From: Rhodobacter sp.
Lineage (GTDB): Bacteria; Pseudomonadota; Alphaproteobacteria; Rhodobacterales; Rhodobacteraceae
Direction of reading: 5' to 3'
DNA: 53,569 nucleotides
Assembly (NCBI GenBank): GCA_027487575.1
Contig: JAIYDJ010000046.1
Location: 1-53,569, forward strand
Below the pieces are notes generated by a model. That model worked only from the letters and a program-made list of their open reading frames with translations. It was not told the DNA's origin and did no database searches. Made by a program: the position numbers and the translations under genes. Below, piece after piece: positions 18,104 to 27,045 of this stretch (within the stretch, counting starts at the first letter, position 1; each line of letters opens with the position of its first letter).

Positions 18104-19402
18104 TCACTTCTCGGGGATCAGGCCGCGTGGGCTGAACCGCAGGACCAGAAGCAGGATCACCCCCAGTGTCAGCAGGCGCATGTGCTGGGCCGAATCCACC
18201 AGATGCGTCTTCAGCGCGCCATCGGCCATGCCTGCGGTGATCATGCCCATCACGCCCGGACCTACGGTTTCGACGATCAGCCACAGCCAGCCGATCAGCA
18301 GCGCGCCAAGGATCGAGCCCCAGTTGTTGCCGGACCCGCCCACGATGACCATCACCCAGATCAGGAAGGTGAACCGCAAGGGGTTGTAGGTGCCGGGGGT
18401 CAGCTGCCCCTCCATCGAGGTCATCATGGCCCCCGCGATGCCGATCACCGCCGATCCGAGGATGAAGACATGCAGATGGCGGCGGGTGACATCCTTGCCC
18501 ATCGCCTCGGCCGCAACCTCGTTGTCGCGGATCGCGCGCATCATCCGGCCCCAGGGCGAATTGAGCGCGCGTTCCGACGCCCAGATCACCAGCGCCAGCA
18601 CGAGGCCGAACAGGACCGCGTACATCAGCTTGACCACGATGGAACTGGTGGTTACCGGATCGACCCCAAGACCGGAAACCCAGTTCAGGAAAGCCGGGGT
18701 CTGCTGCAGGTCAACCTCGTAGGGCACCGGCCAGGGACGGGGCAGGCCGGTCAGGTTCTTGACCCCGCGGGCGATCCAGTCTTCGTTGCGCATCACCGCC
18801 ACGATGATCTCGGCGATCCCCAGCGTCGCGATGGCCAGATAGTCCGATCGCAATCCTAGGGCGATCTTGCCGATGGCCCAGGCGGCCAGGGCCGCCAGCG
18901 CCGCCCCGACGGGCCATGCCAGCAGCGAGGGCAGGGCAAGACCGCCGATGTTCCCGGCGGCGGCGGGGTCGTTCGACTCGACCGCCATCGCGGCGGGATC
19001 GAACAGGTAGCGGTACAGGACGAACCCGCCGATCAGCACTGCCAGCATGGTTGCGGTGCGCAATCTGCCCGGCACCATGCGTTTGTAGACAAGAACGGCA
19101 AGCCCGATCGCCAGTGCGCCGACCACCAGCGCCAAGAGGATGCCCGGCCCCCCCGCCGCCCAGCCCGCAGGGACGGCCGGTGCCGAGATCAGCACGACGG
19201 CCAGCCCGCCAAGCGCCGCGAACCCCATCACCCCGGTGTTGAAGAGGCCGGCATAGCCCCACTGCATGTTGACGCCCATCGCCATGACGGCCGACAGCAG
19301 GCACATGTTGAGGATCGACAGCGACAGGTTCCAGCTTTGCAGCGTGCCTGTCAGGATGAACAGCAGGGCGACTCCGGCGAACAGTCCCAGATTGCGGGTC
19401 AT
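18104..19402 (-). CDS. livM: Branched-chain amino-acid ABC transporter permease LivM
   Basis: A 432-residue inner-membrane permease with about ten helices. Typical LivM segments are visible: 'NMQWGYAGLFNTGVMGFAALG', 'GLRSDYLAIATLGIAEII', 'NSPWGRMMRAIRDNEVAAEAMGKD' and 'GGSGNNWGSILGALLIG'. It is the last gene of the liv operon. The start ATG 19402 (MTRNLGLF) overlaps the livH stop by four bases. Confidence 0.92.
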   Translation of the reverse strand: MTRNLGLFAGVALLFILTGTLQSWNLSLSILNMCLLSAVMAMGVNMQWGYAGLFNTGVMGFAALGGLAVVLISAPAVPAGWAAGGPGILLALVVGALAIGLAVLVYKRMVPGRLRTATMLAVLIGGFVLYRYLFDPAAMAVESNDPAAAGNIGGLALPSLLAWPVGAALAALAAWAIGKIALGLRSDYLAIATLGIAEIIVAVMRNEDWIARGVKNLTGLPRPWPVPYEVDLQQTPAFLNWVSGLGVDPVTTSSIVVKLMYAVLFGLVLALVIWASERALNSPWGRMMRAIRDNEVAAEAMGKDVTRRHLHVFILGSAVIGIAGAMMTSMEGQLTPGTYNPLRFTFLIWVMVIVGGSGNNWGSILGALLIGWLWLIVETVGPGVMGMITAGMADGALKTHLVDSAQHMRLLTLGVILLLVLRFSPRGLIPEK

Positions 19403-20412
19403 ACCGATTTCCCCTTGAAGAGGCCCGTGGGCAGGAACAAGAGCACGATGATCAGGATGGTGAAGCTGACCGCGAACTTGTAGTCGGTGGACAGCAGTTG
19501 CACGAGGCTGTCGGGTGCCAGGTTTTCCGGCAGCCAGTAGCCCAGCACCTTCTTCCAGGCATAGGTCACCGTCACTTCGGAAAAGGCGATCACATAGCCG
19601 CCTGCGATCGCTCCCAAGGGCGAGCCTAGGCCGCCGACGATGGCAGAAGCGAAGATCGGCAGCAGCAGCAGGTAATAGGTGTAGGGTTTGAACGACTTGT
19701 CGAGGCCGTAGAGGCCGCCCGCAATGGTGGCCAGCGCCGCCGCCAGTATCCACGTCACCTGCACCACCCGGTCGGGGTTGATGCCCGACAGCAGGGCCAG
19801 ATCCTCGTTGTCGGAAAAGGCGCGCATCGACTTGCCGGTGCGGGTCTTCTGCAGGAACCAGAACAGGAAGGCCACGACGATCAGCGCGGTGATGACGGTC
19901 AGCGCCTGGCTCGACTTGATGGCCAAGCCTTCGGAAAGGCCGGTCATCGTCTTGAAATCGCCCGCCGAAATCACGAACCGCCCGCCGTCGGCAAAGTTCT
20001 GGTCATCCACCCCGATGATCAGGCGTACGATGCCGTTGGTCACGAACATCACGCCGAGCGAGACGATGACGAGGATGGTCGAGGCGGCCTTCTGGCGGCG
20101 GTAGAACCGGTACACGACCCGGTCGGTCAGCAGCACGAACAGCGCCGTCGCTGCGATCCCGATGGGCAGGGCCAGAAGGGCGGTGGGCAACACGCCAAGG
20201 TTGATCCCCCAGCCCTGGAACAGCCAGGTGAACAGGATCGTCACCATGGTGCCGAAGGCCATCGTGTCGCCGTGGGCAAAGTTGGAGAACCGCAGGATGC
20301 CGTAGATCAGCGTGACACCAAGCGCGCCGAGCGCCAGCTGGCTGCCGTAGGCGAGGCCGGGGACGAAGACGAAGTTGAGGAAGGTGATCAGGCCGTTCAG
20401 GAAATCCATCAT
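19399..20412 (-). CDS. livH: Branched-chain amino-acid ABC transporter permease LivH
   Basis: A 337-residue inner-membrane permease with the LivH features 'LALGALGVTLIYGILRFSNFAHGD' and a C-terminal 'GGLGSPLGAIAGG' motif. Two adjacent ATGs (20412 and 20409) are possible; GAGG lies four or seven bases upstream respectively. The first ATG forms an ATGA overlap with the stop of the unknown gene upstream, implying coupled translation. LivH and LivM together form the membrane channel. Confidence 0.93.
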   Translation of the reverse strand: MMDFLNGLITFLNFVFVPGLAYGSQLALGALGVTLIYGILRFSNFAHGDTMAFGTMVTILFTWLFQGWGINLGVLPTALLALPIGIAATALFVLLTDRVVYRFYRRQKAASTILVIVSLGVMFVTNGIVRLIIGVDDQNFADGGRFVISAGDFKTMTGLSEGLAIKSSQALTVITALIVVAFLFWFLQKTRTGKSMRAFSDNEDLALLSGINPDRVVQVTWILAAALATIAGGLYGLDKSFKPYTYYLLLLPIFASAIVGGLGSPLGAIAGGYVIAFSEVTVTYAWKKVLGYWLPENLAPDSLVQLLSTDYKFAVSFTILIIVLLFLPTGLFKGKSV

Positions 20413-20837
20413 TTGGCCTCACATTGCATGAAACGGACTTTCCCACTGGGCCTTTCGCCAAGTTCGACACTTGACCATGTCACGAATGATAAATCGTTCG
20501 AACCTTCCATCTCGGTTTGCATTCCGATCGACGTAAGCGTTTGAAGCGTTTCGGTTTTGGCTTCGCCTTCGACAGCCCAAATCATCGGGCCGTATTGCGT
20601 CAGCATCCGTGCAACCGTCGTGTTCCCCAGATAAGAAATTTCATAGGTTCCTTCGCCGTGATGCTCCACGTCCTTGGGGGTGGACTTAAACTCCACGCTT
20701 TGTGACTTGACGTCGCATTTCCCATCTTGAGAGCATTCTAAGGTAATTTCGCAGTTCATGCCCTGAGACTTCGTTTCCTCGGCATCAGCCGGAGCAGCCG
20801 CAGTTGCCAATAGGCCGCAAAAGATTATCGCACGCAT
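20409..20837 (-). CDS. Unknown secreted protein inside the liv operon
   Basis: A 142-residue protein with an apparent signal peptide (MRAIIFCGLLATAAAPADA, cleavage near 19/20) and a mature part with four cysteines (C29, C35, C41, C139 by my count) that could pair in the periplasm. I do not recognise the family. It is embedded between livF (4 bases away) and livH (ATGA overlap), which argues for real translation. Three 60-base lines I counted here are 43-55% GC, clearly below the neighbouring liv genes, suggesting later acquisition. A role with the transporter is possible but not shown. Confidence 0.65.
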   Translation of the reverse strand: MRAIIFCGLLATAAAPADAEETKSQGMNCEITLECSQDGKCDVKSQSVEFKSTPKDVEHHGEGTYEISYLGNTTVARMLTQYGPMIWAVEGEAKTETLQTLTSIGMQTEMEGSNDLSFVTWSSVELGERPSGKVRFMQCEAK

Positions 20838-20841
20838 CCCC

Positions 20842-21552
20842 TTAACCCCCTAGGAAGCTACGGCGGACTTCCGGGTCGGCCATCAGCGCCGCTCCGGTGT
20901 CGGTGAAACGGTTGGCGCCTTGGACCAGCACATAGCCCTTGTCGGCGATGGTCAGGGCTTGGCGCGCGTTCTGTTCCACCATCAGGATCGAAATGCCGGT
21001 GCGCGCGACCTCGATGATGCGGTCGAAAAGCTCGTCCATCACGATGGGGCTGACGCCTGCGGTGGGTTCGTCGAGCATCAGGACCTTCGGCTGGGTCATC
21101 AGCGCGCGACCGACGGCGACCTGCTGGCGCTGGCCACCGGAAAGCTCGCCTGCCGCCTGCCGCCGCTTGTCCTTCAGGATCGGGAACAGGTGGAAAACCT
21201 GTTCCATCGTGGTGTTGATGTCGTCGCGGCGCAGGAAGGCCCCCATCTCAAGGTTTTCCTGCACGGTCATCGAGGTAAAGATGTTGTGCGTCTGCGGCAC
21301 GAAGGCCATGCCCTTTGCGACGCGGGCCTGCGGGGAAAGCTGCGTAATATCCTCGCCATCCAGCATAACCCGCCCGCCGCGCAGCTTCAGCATGCCGAAC
21401 ACCGCCTTCATTGCGGTGGACTTGCCAGCGCCGTTCGGGCCGACGATGACCGCGATCTGGCCTTTTTCAACCGCGATGGTGCAGTCATGCAGGATGTCGA
21501 CCGGCCCATAGCCTCCGGTCATCGCATCCCCGATCAGGAAGGGGTCATTCAC
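20842..21552 (-). CDS. livF: Branched-chain amino-acid ABC transporter ATPase LivF
   Basis: A 236-residue ATPase. Walker A is GPNGAGKST (~39-47), signature LSGGQRQQVAVGRALM, Walker B LMLDEPTAGVSP. The 'VPQTHNIFTSMTVQENL' stretch is the LivF Q-loop region. It begins with GTG 21552 in a GTGA overlap with livG. It pairs with LivG to energise uptake. The unknown secreted gene follows after four bases. Confidence 0.94.
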   Translation of the reverse strand: MNDPFLIGDAMTGGYGPVDILHDCTIAVEKGQIAVIVGPNGAGKSTAMKAVFGMLKLRGGRVMLDGEDITQLSPQARVAKGMAFVPQTHNIFTSMTVQENLEMGAFLRRDDINTTMEQVFHLFPILKDKRRQAAGELSGGQRQQVAVGRALMTQPKVLMLDEPTAGVSPIVMDELFDRIIEVARTGISILMVEQNARQALTIADKGYVLVQGANRFTDTGAALMADPEVRRSFLGG

Positions 21553-22334
21553 GCCGCGCCCTCCTTGACCTTGTTCTTCAACCCGGTGCCCAGATAGGCC
21601 TCGATCACCCGTTCGTCGGCGCGCACCTGATCGGGGGTGCCTTGGGCGAGAACGCGGCCCTCGGCCATCACGATCACCGGGTCGCAGAGGCGGGCGATGA
21701 AATCCATGTCGTGTTCGATCACACAGAACGTGTAGCCGCGTTCCTTGTTCAGCCGGACGATCGCATCGCCGATGGTGTTCAGAAGGGTGCGGTTCACGCC
21801 TGCGCCGACCTCATCGAGAAACACGATCTTGGCGTCGACCATCATCGTGCGGCCGAGTTCCAGCAGCTTCTTCTGCCCGCCGGAAATCTGGCTCGCCTTC
21901 TGGTCGGCCAGATGGCTGATCGTCAGAAAGTCCAGAACCTCGTCGGCCTTGGCGCGGATGCGGGCTTCTTCTGTCGCGACCGCGCGGCGGTTGAACCAGG
22001 CCGACCAAAGCGTTTCGCCCGCCTGACCCGCCGGAACCATCATCAGGTTCTCGCGCACTGTCATTGACCCGAATTCATGCGCGATCTGGAACGTGCGCAG
22101 CAGGCCCTTGGAAAACAGCGTGTGGGGCGGCAGGCCGGTGATATCCTCGCCATCCATCACCACACGGCCCGAGGTGGGCGGCAGGCGTCCGGCGATGACG
22201 TTGAACAGCGTCGTCTTTCCGGCCCCGTTCGGACCGATCAATCCGGTGATCGAGCCGGTTTCGATCCGCAAGGAAGCCCCGTCGACGGCATGGAAGCCGC
22301 CGAAATGCCGGTGTAGGTCCACGACCTCGATCAT
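21549..22334 (-). CDS. livG: Branched-chain amino-acid ABC transporter ATPase LivG
   Basis: A 261-residue ATPase with Walker A GPNGAGKTT (~34-42), signature ISGGQKKLLELGRTMM and Walker B IVFLDEVGAGVN. The longer loop after Walker A and the C-terminal 'LAQGTPDQVRADERVIEAYLG' are typical of LivG. Its start lies 115 bases downstream of the binding-protein gene, with a hairpin in between. Confidence 0.94.
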   Translation of the reverse strand: MIEVVDLHRHFGGFHAVDGASLRIETGSITGLIGPNGAGKTTLFNVIAGRLPPTSGRVVMDGEDITGLPPHTLFSKGLLRTFQIAHEFGSMTVRENLMMVPAGQAGETLWSAWFNRRAVATEEARIRAKADEVLDFLTISHLADQKASQISGGQKKLLELGRTMMVDAKIVFLDEVGAGVNRTLLNTIGDAIVRLNKERGYTFCVIEHDMDFIARLCDPVIVMAEGRVLAQGTPDQVRADERVIEAYLGTGLKNKVKEGAA

Positions 22335-22400
22335 TCCCGTATCCCCTGTCGCGCCCCTGTCATTTTCCGCAGGTGCGGCGCAGGGGCTTTGTCAAAGGCA

Positions 22401-22425
22401 ACGGCCCGGGTCAACCCCGGGCCGT
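22401..22425 (-). terminator. Hairpin between livK-like gene and livG
   Basis: ACGGCCCGGG (22401-22410) and CCCGGGCCGT (22416-22425) form ten perfect pairs around a five-base loop, 25 bases after the binding-protein stop. No T-run follows on the minus strand. Such structures behind binding-protein genes often stabilise that mRNA part or partially terminate transcription, giving more binding protein than transporter. Confidence 0.65.
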
Positions 22426-22449
22426 GCCGATTCGTGTCAGTCTAACAGA

Positions 22450-23643
22450 TCAACGGAAGCCGACGGTCGTCTGCACGCCGTCGATGACCTCGATTTCCTT
22501 GTAGTTGCCTGCGGATTCACCGTTGCCGACCAGTTCGACGTTCGAACCGCCGACATAGTCGATGTCGCCACCGTCGGCGAGGATCTGCAGGCCCTTGGCC
22601 AATTCGCCCGGGAAGATCTGCTCGCCCGGAGCGTTGGCGACGTCCATCACCTTGCCGGCGAAGTCGGTGGACTTCGACGACTTGGCGGCCTGCATCGCCA
22701 GCATGATCAGCGCGGCGGCGTCATAGCTTTCGGTGGTGTAGGGCGAATTCACGTCAAAGCCGTTGGCCTTGCCGATCTCGGCCAGCGCCATCATGCCGGG
22801 CGAGGCAGTGTCCGCGCCGGCGACCTGACCGAACGAGCCGTTCAGGCCGGGGCCGACGGCGGGGGCCAGGCTGTCACCGATCATGCCGCCGGGCAGTTCG
22901 AACTTGTCGAACGCGCCGGTGTCCAGCGCTGCCTTGATGATGCCCAGACCGCCCTGGTCAAGGTATCCCGCAACGACCAGCAACTCGCCGCCCGCCGCTG
23001 CCAAAGCACCGACTTCGGCCGAATAGTCGGCCTTGCCGTCTTCGTGCGCGGCGACGATGGTCACTTCACCACCCTTCGCCTTGAAGGCGTTGACAATGGC
23101 TTCGGACAGACCCTTGCCGTAGTCGTTGTTGGTATAGGTCACGGCGACCGACTTCACGCCACGTTCGATCATGATGTCGGCGGCGACTTCGCCTTCGCGG
23201 GCGTCGGACGGCGCGGTGCGGAAGAACAGGCCGTCATCTTCGGCGGTCGACAGTGCCGGCGAGGTGGCCGAGGGCGAGATCATCACGATGCCGTTCGGGC
23301 GCGCGACGTTCTGCAGGATGGCGCTGGTCACGCCCGAACAGTCGCCGCCGACGATGGCGTTGACCTTATCCGCGGTGATCATACGCTCGGCTGCGGCTGT
23401 GGCCGCGGCGGTGTCGATGGCGCAGGTGGTGTCGCCACGGACTGACGAAACGGTCGATCCGCCCAGCAGCAGGCCCGAGGCGTTGACTTCGGCAATCGCA
23501 TTTTCGGCAGCCGCCGCCATCGAGGCGGTCAGCGATTCAATCGGGCCGGTGAAGCCGATCAGAATTCCCAGCTTGATGTCCTCGGCAGCGGCCGCAGCGC
23601 CGAAGGAAACAGTGGCCACGGAGGCCAGCAGCAGTTTTTTCAT
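22450..23643 (-). CDS. livK: Branched-chain amino-acid binding protein (LivK-like)
   Basis: A 397-residue periplasmic binding protein of the type I fold. A signal peptide (MKKLLLASVATVSFGAAAAA, cleavage ~20) is followed by 'EDIKLGILIGFTGPIES', the usual start of this family. The start ATG 23643 has GGGAG upstream. As first gene of the operon it supplies ligand to LivHM. The exact ligand (branched-chain or another amino acid) is not readable from the sequence. Confidence 0.88.
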   Translation of the reverse strand: MKKLLLASVATVSFGAAAAAEDIKLGILIGFTGPIESLTASMAAAAENAIAEVNASGLLLGGSTVSSVRGDTTCAIDTAAATAAAERMITADKVNAIVGGDCSGVTSAILQNVARPNGIVMISPSATSPALSTAEDDGLFFRTAPSDAREGEVAADIMIERGVKSVAVTYTNNDYGKGLSEAIVNAFKAKGGEVTIVAAHEDGKADYSAEVGALAAAGGELLVVAGYLDQGGLGIIKAALDTGAFDKFELPGGMIGDSLAPAVGPGLNGSFGQVAGADTASPGMMALAEIGKANGFDVNSPYTTESYDAAALIMLAMQAAKSSKSTDFAGKVMDVANAPGEQIFPGELAKGLQILADGGDIDYVGGSNVELVGNGESAGNYKEIEVIDGVQTTVGFR

Positions 23644-23823
23644 TGTAGTCTCCCATGTTGGATCGCAATCCTGCGCAGGAACCTAAACTGCGCCTTCACA
23701 AAAGAAAAGCATCTTCACCGGCGGCCTTGCCGCAACAATCTGGCGTTGAACTTTGCGTGTGGTCCCTTGGCGGCGCGGGGTTCAGACCTCACGTGAACGG
23801 CAACGAACAGTCCGGAGACTCCC

Positions 23824-24915
23824 ATGCGTGCCCTGATGTTAGCCACATGCCTTGCCCTGCCGCAGATCGTTGCGGCCCAATCGGTTGTGCAGACCGCCGC
23901 AGGGCCGATGCAGATCACCCCGATGGCTGTGGGGCTTGACGAACCCTGGGGCATCGGGTTCCTGCCGGACGGAAGTTATCTGGTGACAGAACGCGCCGGG
24001 CGGCTGAACCTGATCACCGACGGAGTGGCGGCACCGGTGGACGGTGCGCCGGAGGTTCATGCGCGCGGGCAGGGTGGGTTGCTGGACGTGATGATCCCCC
24101 GCGACTTTGCCACGTCGCGCGAGGTGTGGCTGACCTATTCCGAGGCGGGCGTGCGCGGGTCGGCCACCGCGGTCGGCAAGGGGCGGCTGTCAGAGGATGG
24201 CCGGACGCTGGAAGGGTTCACGACCGTCTATTCCGGCGATCCGCGTGCGGGTGCAGCCAAACACTACGGGTCACGCGTGGTGGAGGCGGCAGACGGGACG
24301 ATCTTCGTGACCACGGGCGAACGCGGCACCGGCCCGGCGGGGATGGACGCGCAGGACCCCGCCAGGATCGAAGGGAAGGTCATCCATCTGAACCGTGACG
24401 GCACGCCCGCCGCCCGTCGCGACGGATGGCGCGAGGGGGTGTTTTCCATCGGTCACCGCAATCTTCAGGGGGCGGCACTGGGGCCTGATGGCGCGTTGTG
24501 GGTCGTGGACCACGGTGCGAAGGGCGGAGACGAGTTAAACCGGGTCGAGGCGGGACGCAACTACGGCTGGCCGGTGATCAGCCACGGGGTCGATTACAAC
24601 GGTGATCCGATCGGTGTGGGGACCGAAGCCCCGGGCATGGAGCAGCCCGTGCATTTCTGGGACCCCTCGATCGCGCCGTCGGGGCTGATGTTCTACTCCG
24701 GGTCGCAGGTGGACGAATGGGCGGGCGATATGTTCACCGGCAGTCTGAAATTCGACTACATCGCGCGGCTGGACCCCGAGGCGGGCTATGCCGAGGAACG
24801 GATCGAGGCGGCGGAAACCGCGCGGGTCCGCGATGTGACCGAAGCCCCGGACGGGTCGATCTGGTTCCTGTCGGTCGGCAACGGCGCGGTGTACCGGATG
24901 GCCCCGGCACCGTAA
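23824..24915 (+). CDS. PQQ-dependent sugar (aldose) dehydrogenase, YliI/GdhB type
   Basis: A 363-residue periplasmic enzyme: signal peptide about residues 1-18, then a six-bladed propeller of the glucose/sorbosone dehydrogenase family. Characteristic stretches are 'LDEPWGIGFLPDGSYLVTERAG', 'GQGGLLDVMIP', 'SIGHRNLQGAALGPDGALWVVDHGAKGGDE' split across residues ~210-240, and 'GRNYGWPVISHG'. It oxidises soluble aldoses using PQQ and calcium. No PQQ biosynthesis genes are in the window. It is divergent from the liv operon and convergent with the dipeptidase gene, whose stop is immediately adjacent. Confidence 0.85.
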   Translation: MRALMLATCLALPQIVAAQSVVQTAAGPMQITPMAVGLDEPWGIGFLPDGSYLVTERAGRLNLITDGVAAPVDGAPEVHARGQGGLLDVMIPRDFATSREVWLTYSEAGVRGSATAVGKGRLSEDGRTLEGFTTVYSGDPRAGAAKHYGSRVVEAADGTIFVTTGERGTGPAGMDAQDPARIEGKVIHLNRDGTPAARRDGWREGVFSIGHRNLQGAALGPDGALWVVDHGAKGGDELNRVEAGRNYGWPVISHGVDYNGDPIGVGTEAPGMEQPVHFWDPSIAPSGLMFYSGSQVDEWAGDMFTGSLKFDYIARLDPEAGYAEERIEAAETARVRDVTEAPDGSIWFLSVGNGAVYRMAPAP

Positions 24916-25638
24916 TCACCGCACCGGAAAGTCCTGCGGTTTGCGGGCGGGGTCGGCGGCATTGCGAAAATGCCACCATTCGGCGTCATAACCCCGAAAC
25001 CCCTCGGCCCGCATGGCAGCGGTCAGACGGTCACGGTTGGCCGTCGTAGCGGCCCCGACTGCGGCGCCAACCCCTGAGAGGGGCGAGAAACAGTCGAAAC
25101 CGGTGCCCATGTCCAGCGTGCTTTCGCGGGCGCGCTGAGGGAAGGGTGCCGCACAATCGCCCTTCATCGCTTTGGGGCGCAGCACCGGATCGCCGATCCG
25201 GCGCAGGCCTGCGTCGACGGTGACGCCCAGAGAATGGCTGGAGTTTTCCGCGATGAAGCCCATCGGAAACAGGTCGGCGCGGGTAAGGCCCGGAAAGAAA
25301 CCTGACCCCGCCGCATCGGTCTGCGGCCCCTCGGCCCAGTCGACAAAATGCGCGACGGCGCGTTGCGGGCGATAGCAGTCGAACACGATCAGACCATAGC
25401 CGTCGGCCGCCAGCCGCGCCTCGACCGCGATCAGGACCGTGGCGGTGCGTGTCGTCAGGATGCACTCGGCGGCGTCATAGCCAGGCACCGGGGCCCCGGT
25501 GAAGTTGAAGGCACGGGCATAGCGGATGTCCTGCGCGATGCCAGGGGCCAGATCGGACAGACGAACAAATCCTTCGGGCAGCGGATCGGCGGCGACGGGA
25601 TGGATCAGCAGCATCAGCGCCAGCAGGACGGCCTTCAC
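24916..25638 (-). CDS. D-alanyl-D-alanine dipeptidase (M15, VanX/DdpX-like), secreted
   Basis: A 240-residue protein with signal peptide (~1-17) and an M15D zinc peptidase domain. Zinc ligands and catalytic residues are in place: SSHSLGVTVD (His135, Asp142), MGTGFDCF (~178-184) and EWWHF (Glu220, His223). VanX-type enzymes cleave D-Ala-D-Ala; a periplasmic location suggests peptidoglycan turnover or use of released peptides rather than vancomycin resistance. The start is GTG 25638, in a GTGA overlap with the caspase-like gene, so the two are co-translated. No vanHA-like genes are nearby. Confidence 0.82.
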   Translation of the reverse strand: MKAVLLALMLLIHPVAADPLPEGFVRLSDLAPGIAQDIRYARAFNFTGAPVPGYDAAECILTTRTATVLIAVEARLAADGYGLIVFDCYRPQRAVAHFVDWAEGPQTDAAGSGFFPGLTRADLFPMGFIAENSSHSLGVTVDAGLRRIGDPVLRPKAMKGDCAAPFPQRARESTLDMGTGFDCFSPLSGVGAAVGAATTANRDRLTAAMRAEGFRGYDAEWWHFRNAADPARKPQDFPVR

Positions 25639-26924
25639 TCGGGCACCAGCCCGGATTTGGCGATCCAGCCTTGTCGTCCGTTGACGGTCACCAGACACCA
25701 GTCCGACTTGCCACCGCCCGGATCGGCCTTGCGGCAATCGCTGACCGTCAGCCCGCCCGTGCCCTGCTGAACCTGAAACAGGATGGCGTGCATGGTTCCC
25801 GGACCGGACCGCGCATTCATGTGGCCGTCCGACACGCCCATCTTGATGGCCCAGGTCGGTTGGACCGGCGGCGGGGCCGGTGCAGGTTCGGGGGCTTCGG
25901 GTTGTGTCATCACCGGGGCTGCGGCCCCTGCAGCAACGCCCAATTCCTGGGCGCGCTGTTCTGCGGCGCGGGCGAACACGTCGCAGGCCGCGTGCGTGCT
26001 GGCGAAGGACCGCATCAGACCGGCATCCGCAAGCCCAGACACCGCCTGCCAGTCGCGCGCCGCCGCATCGCATGGATCGGCGCGCGGCACCAGCGCCGGG
26101 GTGGGGGCGGGGGCACCGTCCAGCGCGACGGCGCTGCGGGCGGCCCCGCCATTCAGAACGAAATCACCGGTCAATTCATCATAGTAGGCCGGGCGTTGCT
26201 TGTGGTTCACACGGGCCGCCGTCGCCTCGACTTCGGCTTTCAGGGCGCGGGCGATGTCCTGCACCGGCACGCCGGGCGCTGCCAGCAAGGGCAGCAGCGC
26301 CCGGGTGAACACCGAATTTGCGTCGGCGTCCTGCGGGCCGAGCGCATCCAGTGCGGTCTGCCCGGTGCCCGCCGAAAACAGGATGAACGCGCCTTCGGGG
26401 GCGGCAATCGGTGCCAGCCCCTGCGCGCCCCCGGCCGACCGGGTGCCGTCGCGCGGAAAGGGGTTGTTGCGGCACGCATCAAGGATCAGGACGGTGACCT
26501 TTGCCCCGCGTGACTGCAGTGTTGCCAGAATGTCATCCACCGCCACGCTTTCGGCGGTCAGAAACGCCTCGTCTCCGGGGCGGGCGGCGGGGGCGTCGGA
26601 CGGCAGCAGATAGTTGCGCCCCGCGATTTCGACCCCGTGACCGGCAAAGTAGAACAGCACCTCATCCCCCGGCGATATCGCCGACGCGAGGTCCGACAGC
26701 GCGCGCGTCATGGTACGCCGGTCGGCATCGGTCAGCGCCGTCACCACAAAACCCAGACCCTGCAGCGCGCCTGCGATCGACGTGGCATCGTTGCGGGCTT
26801 TCTGCAGCACGGGAAGACTCTCGTAGGTGTCGTTCCCGATCACCAGCGACAACCGTTCGGCCTGCGCGGATGTGTGCCACGCCAGGGTCAGGATCAGCAA
26901 AACAGATGACAGGATCGCGCGCAT
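25635..26924 (-). CDS. Secreted caspase-like (peptidase C14) protein with C-terminal SH3 domain
   Basis: A 429-residue protein: signal peptide ~1-22; caspase p20-like domain ~24-250 with intact dyad, His96 in FYFAGHGVE and Cys151 in LILDACRNNPF; a proline-rich linker (~325-345); and an SH3b-like domain at the C-terminus (NARSGPGTMHAIL ... GRQGWIAKSGL). SH3b domains of exported proteins often bind cell wall. The start ATG 26924 has GAGGGAC upstream. It overlaps the D,D-dipeptidase gene by four bases. The target of this protease is unknown. Confidence 0.85.
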   Translation of the reverse strand: MRAILSSVLLILTLAWHTSAQAERLSLVIGNDTYESLPVLQKARNDATSIAGALQGLGFVVTALTDADRRTMTRALSDLASAISPGDEVLFYFAGHGVEIAGRNYLLPSDAPAARPGDEAFLTAESVAVDDILATLQSRGAKVTVLILDACRNNPFPRDGTRSAGGAQGLAPIAAPEGAFILFSAGTGQTALDALGPQDADANSVFTRALLPLLAAPGVPVQDIARALKAEVEATAARVNHKQRPAYYDELTGDFVLNGGAARSAVALDGAPAPTPALVPRADPCDAAARDWQAVSGLADAGLMRSFASTHAACDVFARAAEQRAQELGVAAGAAAPVMTQPEAPEPAPAPPPVQPTWAIKMGVSDGHMNARSGPGTMHAILFQVQQGTGGLTVSDCRKADPGGGKSDWCLVTVNGRQGWIAKSGLVPE

Positions 26925-27045
26925 GTCCCTCTTCCACCTTGTTTGCAAGACGCTAGCACGCGATTTCCGATTGCGACAAGCCGGGCGGCTTGACCTTTCC
27001 TCGCTGACTCTGAAAATTGGCGGATGCGTTGCGAAAGGACACTTC

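Noticed and set aside
24916..25638. VanX-type vancomycin resistance determinant
   Set aside because: The protein is exported and no vanH, vanA or vanRS-like genes are near; Gram-negative relatives use such enzymes for peptidoglycan turnover.
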